From: Pseudomonadota bacterium
Lineage (GTDB): Bacteria; Myxococcota; Myxococcia; Myxococcales; Myxococcaceae
Assembly (NCBI GenBank): GCA_023424585.1
Contig: JAFADT010000715.1
Location: 1-7,190 of the forward strand
Direction of reading: 5' to 3'
DNA: 7,190 nucleotides
Shown here: positions 1 to 5,892 of the stretch, piece after piece
How the letters are laid out: every line of letters starts with the position of its first letter
How positions within the stretch are numbered: position 1 is the stretch's first letter
Position numbers and translations under genes: made by a program
The notes under the pieces: model-generated
What the model saw: the letters and a program-made list of their open reading frames with translations, nothing else
The model's database searches: none
What the model was told of the DNA's origin: nothing

Positions 1-1644
1 GTCGCGGTGCTGGCCGCGGGGGGCGCGCCACGGTGCGTGCCGGAGGCTCGCGCGCGCTCGGTGGCGCTCGTGACGGCGGGCTTCGCGCTGGCGGCGCTGC
101 TCGCCGCGGTGGCGCTGCTGCCGACCGCCGAGTTCGCGCGGAACTCCCTCCGCGCGCAGGAGTCCTGGCGCTGGCCGCTCGTCTGGTCCATGTCGTGGCC
201 CCAGGTGCTGTCCGCGATGTGGCCGCTCGCGGACTGGCCCCGGGACCACTACTGGGGCGAGGACCAGTGGTTCATCCTCAGCGTCTTCCTGGGGACGCTC
301 CCCTGCGCGCTCGCGGCGCTGGGCGCCCTGCGTGGGCCCCGGCGCGCCCGACCCTTCGCGGTGGCGGCGCTGGTGCTCGTGGCGCTGAGCCTGGGACGGC
401 ACTTCGCCCCCGCGGCCTGGGTGCTGCTGCACGTGCCTCCGTTCTCCCTCTTCCGCTATCCGGTGAAGTACTTCGTGGGGGCCGCGTTCTGTGTGTCCGT
501 GCTCTCCGCCTTCGGGGTGGATGCCCTGGGCCGGCTCGCGCGGCGCCTGCGTCCTTCTCGCCTGCGCGCGGCCGTGGCCCTGGTGGGCATGGTGGGCGCC
601 ATGGCTGTCCTGGGGCCCGTGGCCCGCCGTCTGTCCATGCGCGCCGCCGCCGAGGCGGGCGCCCCCTGGGTGCCCCTGTGTCTGGGGTTGGCCGCGCTCG
701 TGGTGCTCTGGCCTCGCGGCGGCTTCGCGCGGCCCCGCCAGGTGCGACGGGGCGTCGCGCTGCTCGCGGTGCTGGAGGTGGCGGCGTCGCACGCGCTGCT
801 GGGCCGGACGGGATACGCCCGCCTGGCGCCGCTGCTGCGGCCCTTCTCCCTGCGCGTCTTCCTGCCGCAGCCCTACCCGGGACGCATCAGCGTGGACATC
901 CAGGGCCCCGAAGACCCCTCGCGCGGGGGCACCGGGAACACCGTCGAGCGCAGCCTCGAGCAGCTCATCCCCAACCGCTTCGTCGAGGCGCGCCTGCCCG
1001 CCCTGGAGGGCTCGGGGGCACCCGAGCCCGTGTACTCGGAGGTCTTCCACGACGCGGGTCAACGCACCGTCTTCGACCTGGCGGGCGTCACCCATTATCT
1101 GCGCAACGGGCCACCGCCCTACGACGACCTGGAGCTGCTCCACACGGCGGACGACGGCACCACCCTGTCCCGCTCGCGCACGGCGCTGCCCCGCGCCTTC
1201 CTGGTGCAGCGCGCCCGCGTGGTGACGGACGCCCAGGCGTTCGCGGCGGTGATGGAGGATTCCCAGCCCTTCCGGCACACGGCCTTCCTCGCTTCGGGGG
1301 CGCCGCTGGAGCGGCCCTCGTGCACGGGGGCCGTGGAGTGGGTGCTCCAGGGCGCCCAGCATCAGGAGTTGAAGGTGGAGGCCTGCGACGAGAGCTACCT
1401 CGTCGTGTCCGACAGCCACTACCCCGGCTGGACCGCGACGGTGGACGGGCAGGAGGCCCCCATCCACCGGGCGGACCTGGCGCTGCGCGCCGTGCTGCTG
1501 CCGCGAGGCGCCCACACGGTCCGTTTCGACTACCGGCCGCTGAGCTTCCGCCTGGGCCTGGCCCTGTCCGTGCTCAGCGGGCTGGGGCTCGCGGCGGTGC
1601 TGCTCCGGCGTCCGCGGGCGCGCAAGACGCCCTCCGTCTCCTGA
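1..1644 (+). CDS. YfhO-family polytopic membrane protein (3' part, 5' end outside window)
   Basis: The reading frame is open from the first base, so the start codon probably lies upstream; 547 residues are visible. Hydrophobic stretches typical of membrane helices lie near nt 60-125, 270-330, 355-410, 475-525, 570-625, 665-715 and 750-800, with a last one near 1550-1610. A large soluble, presumably extracytoplasmic domain lies between about nt 840 and 1540. Two signatures point to the YfhO family: the FSLFRYPVKYF segment (about nt 441-473), and the region near nt 1399-1530 (VVSDSHYPGWTATVDG, then RAVLLP, GAHTVRFDYRPLSFRLG). Family members are GT-C-like envelope proteins, linked in some Firmicutes to glycosylation of cell-wall polymers; the substrate here cannot be told. 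The gene ends with TGA and converges on the EEP gene with 10 bp between stops. The GTG at nt 7 could be a start, but it has no clear Shine-Dalgarno and would leave a short N-terminus for this family. The family call is firm; the function is inferred. Confidence 0.88.
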   Translation, partial: VAVLAAGGAPRCVPEARARSVALVTAGFALAALLAAVALLPTAEFARNSLRAQESWRWPLVWSMSWPQVLSAMWPLADWPRDHYWGEDQWFILSVFLGTLPCALAALGALRGPRRARPFAVAALVLVALSLGRHFAPAAWVLLHVPPFSLFRYPVKYFVGAAFCVSVLSAFGVDALGRLARRLRPSRLRAAVALVGMVGAMAVLGPVARRLSMRAAAEAGAPWVPLCLGLAALVVLWPRGGFARPRQVRRGVALLAVLEVAASHALLGRTGYARLAPLLRPFSLRVFLPQPYPGRISVDIQGPEDPSRGGTGNTVERSLEQLIPNRFVEARLPALEGSGAPEPVYSEVFHDAGQRTVFDLAGVTHYLRNGPPPYDDLELLHTADDGTTLSRSRTALPRAFLVQRARVVTDAQAFAAVMEDSQPFRHTAFLASGAPLERPSCTGAVEWVLQGAQHQELKVEACDESYLVVSDSHYPGWTATVDGQEAPIHRADLALRAVLLPRGAHTVRFDYRPLSFRLGLALSVLSGLGLAAVLLRRPRARKTPSVS

Positions 1645-1654
1645 CGCGGGCGGC

Positions 1655-2899
1655 CTACTTCGGGCGGCGCACGACGCGGAGGATCTTGCGCTGGAGGATC
1701 CGGTTGCGCGCCTCCTCGGTCAGGCGCGTGGACTTCACCTCCAGGTAGATGGAGGGATGATCCGAGTAGAACTTGCCCTCGGACTTCAGGTGCCGGGAGC
1801 CGCTGGCGCCCAGCAGGCCGTACATGCCGGGCCCCACCAGCTCCAGGTCCTCCGTGTCCGCCTGGTAGAGGCCCATGTAGTGGGCGTTGCCGGTGGAGTT
1901 CGAGTACTGCTGGTGGAAGCGCGGGATGGCCACCGTGCTCTTGTGGGGCAGCATGTACGTGGGTCGGGTCTCCGGCCGGCTGTCGACGAAGACGCCCCGG
2001 CTGCCCTGGGTCGTCTCCTGAAGGTCCATGTTGAAGTCGCCCACCATCACCTGGATGCCCTCGGCCGCGCAGAAGGCCTGCAAGGCATGGCGCTCCACCA
2101 GCCGCTCCTGGGCGTTGGAGCCCGTCAGCGACGCGCGCAGGTGCACCCCGGCCACCGTCAGCGAATGGCCATGCGAGTCTCCCAGCGTCACCTTGAGGAT
2201 GTACTCGTCCTTGGCCTTCAGCTTCGCCTGGATGGACGCCGTGTCGCGCGTGACGGTGCTGGCCCGCAGGTAGAAGCCGTCGTCCCGCGTGGGGTCCAGC
2301 TGCCGGTCGATGTCCTCGCGCAGGTAGAGAGCGATCTCGTTGACGTGCCTGATGCCCCTGACCGTCGTGTCGTCAATCAGGTGCTTGCGGACGTAGGACA
2401 TCCCCAGGCCGGAGACGTCGATGCGGTCCGGGAACGGCGAGCCCGTGGGGTTCTCCGACAGGAAGATGAAGACGGGGTAGTGCTTGTAGCCCCGCAGGTT
2501 CCGCTCGATGCGCTTCCTGCGCTTGTCGCTCCACCGCGAGGTGTCCACCCCCGGCCCGTTGCTCCGCACCCAGGCCTGGAGGTTGTCGTCATAGTCCTCG
2601 TCGCGGACGTGCATGTCGCGGATGAGGTCGCACTCCTGCTCCACGATGTCCGCCAGCTTCGCCGCGATGTCCGGCCCCGGCAGGAAGTCGCTGGGGGACA
2701 TGCTGGCGACGAGCGGGTTCGCGAGGTCCTCGCCGTCCACCCTCATGCCGCTGTCGTCGAGCGACGCGCTCAGCCCCTTCACGCCCCGGGTGGTGTTGGC
2801 CTTGTAGAACTTCTTCGCGGCGTCGAAGGGGATGAACAGGATGGAGACCCGCATGAGGGTCGAGACGTCATGGCCCTCGTCGAACTCGCGCTTCGGCAT
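1655..2899 (-). CDS. Endonuclease/exonuclease/phosphatase (EEP) superfamily protein
   Basis: This 414-residue protein has a C-terminal half that reads as an EEP (DNase I-like) metal-dependent phosphoesterase core. It shows a strand ending in GVHLRAS (residues 251-257, H253), VMVGDFNMD (284-292, D288 and N290 of the GDFN motif; nt 2030-2041), and a terminal FYSDHPSIYLEV (377-388) whose SDH triad (379-381; nt 1757-1765) carries the expected catalytic His. The family cleaves phosphodiester or phosphomonoester bonds in nucleic acids, phosphoinositides or sphingolipids; the substrate is not evident. About 200 N-terminal residues are charged and not recognised. The usual opening Asn motif is not visible, and the metal-ligand Glu is uncertain (E89 in ADIVEQE is one candidate). 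No signal peptide or membrane segment is seen. The C-terminus is basic (RILQRKILRVVRRPK). The ATG lies 24 bp after the Cys-rich gene's stop, which suggests one transcript. No strong Shine-Dalgarno precedes it, only a GGGG run, and Met16 is an alternative start. Confidence 0.82.
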   Translation of the reverse strand: MPKREFDEGHDVSTLMRVSILFIPFDAAKKFYKANTTRGVKGLSASLDDSGMRVDGEDLANPLVASMSPSDFLPGPDIAAKLADIVEQECDLIRDMHVRDEDYDDNLQAWVRSNGPGVDTSRWSDKRRKRIERNLRGYKHYPVFIFLSENPTGSPFPDRIDVSGLGMSYVRKHLIDDTTVRGIRHVNEIALYLREDIDRQLDPTRDDGFYLRASTVTRDTASIQAKLKAKDEYILKVTLGDSHGHSLTVAGVHLRASLTGSNAQERLVERHALQAFCAAEGIQVMVGDFNMDLQETTQGSRGVFVDSRPETRPTYMLPHKSTVAIPRFHQQYSNSTGNAHYMGLYQADTEDLELVGPGMYGLLGASGSRHLKSEGKFYSDHPSIYLEVKSTRLTEEARNRILQRKILRVVRRPK

Positions 2900-2923
2900 G
2901 GCGGGCCCCGGACTGGGTGCGGG

Positions 2924-3301
2924 CTACTTCCAGGAGCAGCCCTTGATCTTCTTGCAGAACGCCTCGTTGGTGGCCTTCTCACAGGCGATGGCCACGCCGC
3001 CGCACATGTTGGCGCCAAACATGTAGGCACATCCAGGCTGGCTGCTGCAGTACATCTGGGAGAAGACGCCGCAGAAGTTCGCCTTGCCCGTGCAGCGGCC
3101 GGCGCCGCTGGACGCGGTGGCGTCCTTCTCCGGCGTGGCGGCGGTGCCCGCGTCCTTGTCTTCGACCCCGGCGTCCGCCTTCGCGGAGGGGGAGGGCTTG
3201 GGCTTCTTCGCCGTGTCCGCCGCGTGGGCGGGAGCGCCCAGGAGGGCCGCCGCCATCGTGAGCGCCATGAAGAGACCGACACGCTGTCCGTGCTGCGCCA
3301 T
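2924..3301 (-). CDS. Small exported Cys-rich protein with a duplicated four-Cys module
   Basis: I do not recognise this 125-residue protein as a named family. The chosen start is the ATG at 3301, because AAAGGA (nt 3309-3314) lies 7 bp upstream and a signal peptide follows at once: a basic n-region, a hydrophobic stretch around residues 8-23, and an APAHA-A cleavage site after A27. An upstream in-frame ATG at 3343 would add 14 polar residues with no such signal. Residues 28-68 form a Lys/Pro/Ala/Asp-rich low-complexity linker. Residues 70-125 hold eight cysteines (70, 77, 85, 91, 100, 107, 116, 122). The spacing C-x6-C-x7-C-x5-C-A-Y is followed by C-x6-C-x8-C-x5-C-S-W, so the domain looks like a duplication. 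Eight evenly spaced cysteines in an exported protein suggest disulfides in the periplasm or outside the cell. It is the first gene of a probable unit with the EEP gene 24 bp downstream. Function is unknown. Confidence 0.8.
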   Translation of the reverse strand: MAQHGQRVGLFMALTMAAALLGAPAHAADTAKKPKPSPSAKADAGVEDKDAGTAATPEKDATASSGAGRCTGKANFCGVFSQMYCSSQPGCAYMFGANMCGGVAIACEKATNEAFCKKIKGCSWK

Positions 3302-3308
3302 GTTCCTG

Positions 3309-3314
3309 TCCTTT
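3309..3314 (-). promoter_or_regulatory. Ribosome binding site of the Cys-rich protein gene
   Basis: On the minus strand AAAGGA lies 7 bp before the ATG at 3299-3301. It decides the start in favour of the inner ATG over the in-frame ATG at 3341-3343. Confidence 0.7.
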
Positions 3315-3386
3315 CGGTGTGCGACCGGCCCGTCTCCCGCCATAACAGTCCACGGGAAGCAGACCCAGCGGCGCGCAGCATGCCCG

Positions 3387-3419
3387 CCCGCCCGTGCGGG
3401 AGTCGAGCGGCCCGGCTCG
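3387..3419 (-). terminator. Tandem GC-rich hairpins after lysR (possible terminator)
   Basis: Beginning 2 bp beyond the lysR stop codon, the minus strand reads CGAGC-N6-GCTCG (nt 3404-3419), then after 3 bp CCCGC-N4-GCGGG (nt 3387-3400). Both are perfect 5-bp stems made largely or wholly of G and C. No T-run follows, so this is not a canonical intrinsic terminator. In DNA this GC-rich, such stems also arise by chance. The rest of the 3302-3421 spacer should hold the promoter of the Cys-rich gene. The only AT-leaning hexamer I see there is TGTTAT on the minus strand (nt 3342-3347), which lacks a convincing -35 partner. Confidence 0.35.
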
Positions 3420-3421
3420 CC

Positions 3422-4324
3422 TCAGCGGCGGGGGAGGAGCTCCCGCGCCAGCTCGATGAAGGCCCGCAGCGGACGCGAGGCCCGCGCCCGGTGGGGGTAG
3501 TACAGGAAGAGGCCGGGGACGCTCGGCGCCCAGTCCTCCAGCGCGGGCCGCAGCGCGCCAGAGCGCAGCGCCTCCGCCACCTGGAGCTCCGCGATGTAGG
3601 TGAGCCCCAGGCCCTGGCGGGCCATGGTCAGCAGCAGCGCGGAGCTGTCCGACGTGAGCGGCCCCTTCACCGGCACGGCGAGCTCCTTCGTCCCCTGTTC
3701 GAACTCCCAGTGGTAGGGCAGCCCCGTCGACGAGCGGAAGCCCAGGCAGGTGTGCCTCGCCAGGTCCCGGGGATGTCGGGGCGTCCCGTGCCGTTCGAAG
3801 TACGCGGGCGTGCCCACGACGAGGAAGCGGAAGGCCTGCGTCAGGCGCACCTGGACCATGTCCCGCTGCACGGACTCCGTGAGCCGGATGCCGGCGTCGT
3901 AGCCCTCCTTCACGATGTCCACGAACCAGTCCTGCACGGACACGTGCACCTGCACCCGCGGGTAGGCCGCGATGAAGCGCGGCAGCAGCGGCTCCATCAT
4001 GAGGGGCACGGAGAACGCCGGCACCGACAGGCGCAGCGAGCCCGTCACCTGCGGCGCCTCCCCAGCGGCCAGGTGCTCGAGCGCCGCCAGCGCGGACTGG
4101 AGCCCAGGCGCCGCTTCGTCCAGCAGCCGCTGGCCCGCGTCGGTGAGGGACACGCTGCGCGTGGTGCGGGCGAGCAGCGGCTGCCCCAGCTTCTCCTCCA
4201 GCTGGCGCACCGCCTGGCTCACCGCGGACGAGGACACGCCCAGCTCCTTCGCGGCCTGCGTGAAGCTGCGCCGCCGGGCGACGGTGACGAACACGGTCAG
4301 GGCATTGAGGGGCGTCAGGGCCAT
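3422..4324 (-). CDS. LysR-family transcriptional regulator
   Basis: This 300-residue protein has the normal length and layout of LysR-type regulators. An N-terminal winged helix-turn-helix spans about residues 4-62: the SFTQAAKELGVSSSAVSQAV segment (20-39) holds the helix-turn-helix, QLEEKLGQPLLART leads into the wing, and SLTDAG (59-64) is the usual wing/linker motif. Residues from about 95 to 293 form the periplasmic-binding-protein-like effector domain, with DAGIRLTESVQRDM in the position typical of the family. The sequence resembles the CrgA-like group often annotated as regulators of small oxidoreductases. The effector is unknown. The gene is divergent from the aldo-keto reductase gene with 94 bp between starts. 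Such regulators usually bind the shared region, repress themselves and switch the neighbour. No clear Shine-Dalgarno precedes the ATG at 4324. MALTPLNALTVF fits the usual N-terminus, so I keep this start. Confidence 0.95.
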   Translation of the reverse strand: MALTPLNALTVFVTVARRRSFTQAAKELGVSSSAVSQAVRQLEEKLGQPLLARTTRSVSLTDAGQRLLDEAAPGLQSALAALEHLAAGEAPQVTGSLRLSVPAFSVPLMMEPLLPRFIAAYPRVQVHVSVQDWFVDIVKEGYDAGIRLTESVQRDMVQVRLTQAFRFLVVGTPAYFERHGTPRHPRDLARHTCLGFRSSTGLPYHWEFEQGTKELAVPVKGPLTSDSSALLLTMARQGLGLTYIAELQVAEALRSGALRPALEDWAPSVPGLFLYYPHRARASRPLRAFIELARELLPRR

Positions 4325-4330
4325 TTCGAA

Positions 4331-4358
4331 GAAAGTCTAAACAGCCCCTGCAACTTTC
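4331..4358. promoter_or_regulatory. Candidate LysR operator: GAAAGT-N16-ACTTTC
   Basis: A perfect 6-bp inverted repeat (arms at 4331-4336 and 4353-4358) lies in the 94-bp region between the divergent lysR and reductase genes. It encloses TCTAAA (4336-4341; TTTAGA on the other strand), the most AT-rich hexamer in the region and a weak -10 candidate for either direction. A further TTTC lies at 4324-4327, abutting the lysR start. LysR regulators bind partly dyad-symmetric sites in such regions, so the position fits, but the assignment is inference. Confidence 0.4.
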
Positions 4359-4406
4359 GCGTCTTCATCTGGCGGCTCCCGGGAGGCACCTTCTGCGCAT
4401 CCAACC

Positions 4407-4412
4407 GGGGAG
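4407..4412 (+). promoter_or_regulatory. Ribosome binding site of the aldo-keto reductase gene
   Basis: GGGGAG ends 6 bp before the ATG at 4419, a good Shine-Dalgarno match at normal spacing. It supports that start. Confidence 0.65.
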
Positions 4413-4418
4413 CATTCC

Positions 4419-5534
4419 ATGACGACGACCGCTCGAATCGATTCGCTGGCGCAGTACCACCTGCTGGGCCGCAGTGGGCTGCGGGTCAGCCCGCTGTGCC
4501 TGGGCACCATGACCTTCGGCACCGAGTGGGGCTGGGGCAGTCCCAAGGAGACCGCCTCCCGCATCCTCGCGCGCTACCTGGAGGTGGGCGGCAACTTCCT
4601 GGACACCGCGGATGGCTACACGGGCGGCTCCAGCGAGGCCATCATCGGGGACTACTTCGCGCAGGCCGGCGGCCGCGACCGCGCGGTCATCGCGACGAAG
4701 TTCACCGTCAACACGTCGCCCGGGGACCCGAACGCGGGCGGCAACGGTCGCAAGAACATCCGCCGCGCGCTGGAGGGGTCGCTGCGGCGGCTGAAGACGG
4801 ACTACGTGGACCTGTACTGGCTGCACGCGTGGGATGGCCTGACGCCGGTGGAGGAGGTGATGGGCACGCTGGACGCGCTCGTGCGCGAGGGCAAGGTCCG
4901 CTACATCGGCCTGTCGGACGTGCCGGCCTGGTACTTCGCCCGCGCGCAGACGCTGGCGGAGCAGGAGGGCTGGGAGCGCGTCGTCGCGTTGCAGCTGGAG
5001 TACTCGCTGGTGGAGCGCAACATCGAGCGCGAGCACATCCCGGCGGCGCTGGCGCTGGGCGCGTCCATCACGCCCTGGAGCCCGCTGGCGTCGGGGTTGC
5101 TGTCCGGCAAGTACACCCGCGAGGGCACGCAGGCGAAGGGCGAGGGGCGGTTGCCGTCCATCCAGAGCGGGGGCAACCCCGGCTTCGAGAAGCTCTTCTC
5201 GGAGCGCAACTGGGCCATCGTGGAGGTGCTGCGCGAAGTGGCGACGAAGCTGGACCGGTCCCCGGCGCAGGTGGCGCTCGCGTGGGTGACGCGCCGGCCC
5301 GGCGTGACGTCCACCATCATCGGCGCGACGCGGCTGGAGCAACTGGAGGCGAACCTGCACGCGCTGGACGTCCAGCTCCCCGCGGACCTCGCCGCGCGGC
5401 TGGAGGAGGTCAGCCGCCCGGAGCTGGTCCACCCGTACCACTTCTTCGAGTCGGCCTTCTTCACCCAGGGCATGTTCACGGGCGGCACGACGGTCCACGC
5501 CGAGCCCTCGTGGTTCCGAGCCGTGACGCGGTAG
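4419..5534 (+). CDS. Aldo/keto reductase
   Basis: This 371-residue protein is predicted to be a cytosolic (alpha/beta)8-barrel NAD(P)H-dependent oxidoreductase that reduces aldehydes or ketones; its substrate cannot be read from the sequence. The N-terminus LGRSGLRVSPLCLGTMTFG is the usual AKR opening. The catalytic tetrad is complete: D62 and Y67 in NFLDTADGY, K94 in VIATKF, and H136 in LYWLHAWD. Other family marks are GSSEAIIG (70-77), DYVDLYWLH, VRYIGLSDVPAW, ALQLEYSLVERNIE, ITPWSPLASGLLSGKY and, near the end, VTSTIIGATRLEQLEANL, which is the cofactor-binding region. The layout suits the IolS/YajO/Tas-like group rather than the shorter DkgA-like enzymes. There is no signal peptide. The gene is monocistronic and divergent from the lysR gene, which is its likely regulator. 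The start is supported by GGGGAG 6 bp upstream. Confidence 0.95.
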   Translation: MTTTARIDSLAQYHLLGRSGLRVSPLCLGTMTFGTEWGWGSPKETASRILARYLEVGGNFLDTADGYTGGSSEAIIGDYFAQAGGRDRAVIATKFTVNTSPGDPNAGGNGRKNIRRALEGSLRRLKTDYVDLYWLHAWDGLTPVEEVMGTLDALVREGKVRYIGLSDVPAWYFARAQTLAEQEGWERVVALQLEYSLVERNIEREHIPAALALGASITPWSPLASGLLSGKYTREGTQAKGEGRLPSIQSGGNPGFEKLFSERNWAIVEVLREVATKLDRSPAQVALAWVTRRPGVTSTIIGATRLEQLEANLHALDVQLPADLAARLEEVSRPELVHPYHFFESAFFTQGMFTGGTTVHAEPSWFRAVTR

Positions 5535-5715
5535 CGGCGTCAGCCCTCCCGGGCTCCGCGCCTCGCTCATCAACGTGGGCGAGGCCCCCCGCCACGTGAG
5601 GAGCCCGCGACGGTCGAAGCCACTGGGGGCGGCGTCCGTGGGCCGCGTGTCGGCCATGAAGCGCGTGTGTCACGCGGCCACGGACGGCCTGGCGGACCCT
5701 GTGCGGCACCGGGCA

Positions 5716-5758
5716 CCTGGAGCGCGGACGCATCCAGGACAGGCCCCTGTGGGGCCTG
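5716..5758 (+). terminator. Back-to-back hairpins (possible terminator or structured RNA)
   Basis: The first stem pairs CCTGGA (5716-5721) with TCCAGG (5733-5738) and continues, past a bulged A, as GCG/CGC around a CGGA loop. One base later a second stem pairs CAGGCCCC (5740-5747) with GGGGCCTG (5751-5758) around a 3-nt TGT loop, a perfect 8 bp. No T-run follows directly; a TTT occurs 13 bp later. It lies 181 bp beyond the reductase stop, so it could end that transcript or be an extragenic structured element. The function is inferred. Confidence 0.35.
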
Positions 5759-5879
5759 AAGCGCCGGGCTGTTTCATCGAACCCGACATGCGAAGGGGTG
5801 TGCGGAGCGGATGCCGGAGCAGGACGTGCGCGCCGCTTCGGGCGATACTGCCTGCCGGAGCCCTCACGGAGGCAGGGGC

Positions 5880-5884
5880 GAGGA
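5880..5884 (+). promoter_or_regulatory. Ribosome binding site of the repeat-domain protein gene
   Basis: GAGGA ends 8 bp before the ATG at 5893. Together with the hydrophobic N-terminus that follows, it selects this start over the upstream in-frame ATGs at 5656 and 5788. Confidence 0.6.
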
Positions 5885-5892
5885 CGGCGGTC

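Larger units (their letters stand above)
5535..5892. other. 358-bp intergenic region with several inverted repeats, no convincing gene
   Basis: I find no protein I would call here. The frame of the downstream gene stays open upstream, with ATGs at 5656 and 5788, but the encoded residues are Arg/Pro/Ala/Gly-rich and resemble non-coding high-GC translation. Perfect inverted repeats are 5542-5555 (AGCCC-N4-GGGCT), 5560-5585 (GCCTCGC-N12-GCGAGGC), 5573-5597 (ACGTGG-N13-CCACGT), 5716-5738, 5740-5758, and 5851-5876 (CCTGCC-N14-GGCAGG, just before the next gene's ribosome binding site). The 5560-5585 and 5573-5597 stems overlap and cannot form together. A promoter for the downstream gene should be here, but I cannot place one. 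Confidence 0.5.

Noticed and set aside
1645..1654. A bidirectional terminator between the convergent YfhO-like and EEP genes.
   Set aside because: Only 10 bp separate the stops, and I see no clear hairpin or T-run around them.
33..1748. A 571-codon plus-strand frame overlapping the YfhO-like gene.
   Set aside because: It is Arg/Gly/Ala/Pro-rich low-complexity translation in the wrong frame. The frame ending at 1644 carries the family motifs and membrane helices.
1757..5599. A 1280-codon open frame on the plus strand running opposite the EEP, Cys-rich and LysR genes and then through the reductase gene in another frame.
   Set aside because: It is an artefact of high GC, which removes stop codons from shadow frames. 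The translation is Arg/Ala/Gly/Val/His-rich with no recognisable domain, and it overlaps four genes with firm homology or signals.
4365..5657. A 430-codon minus-strand frame opposite the aldo-keto reductase gene.
   Set aside because: It mirrors the reductase codons and is Arg/Leu/Gln/His-rich with no domain. The plus-strand gene has a complete catalytic tetrad.
5656..5892. Upstream in-frame ATGs (5656, 5788) that would extend the repeat-domain protein by 79 or 35 residues.
   Set aside because: The extension would bury the hydrophobic N-terminal segment behind Arg/Pro-rich sequence, and neither start has as good a ribosome binding site as the ATG at 5893.
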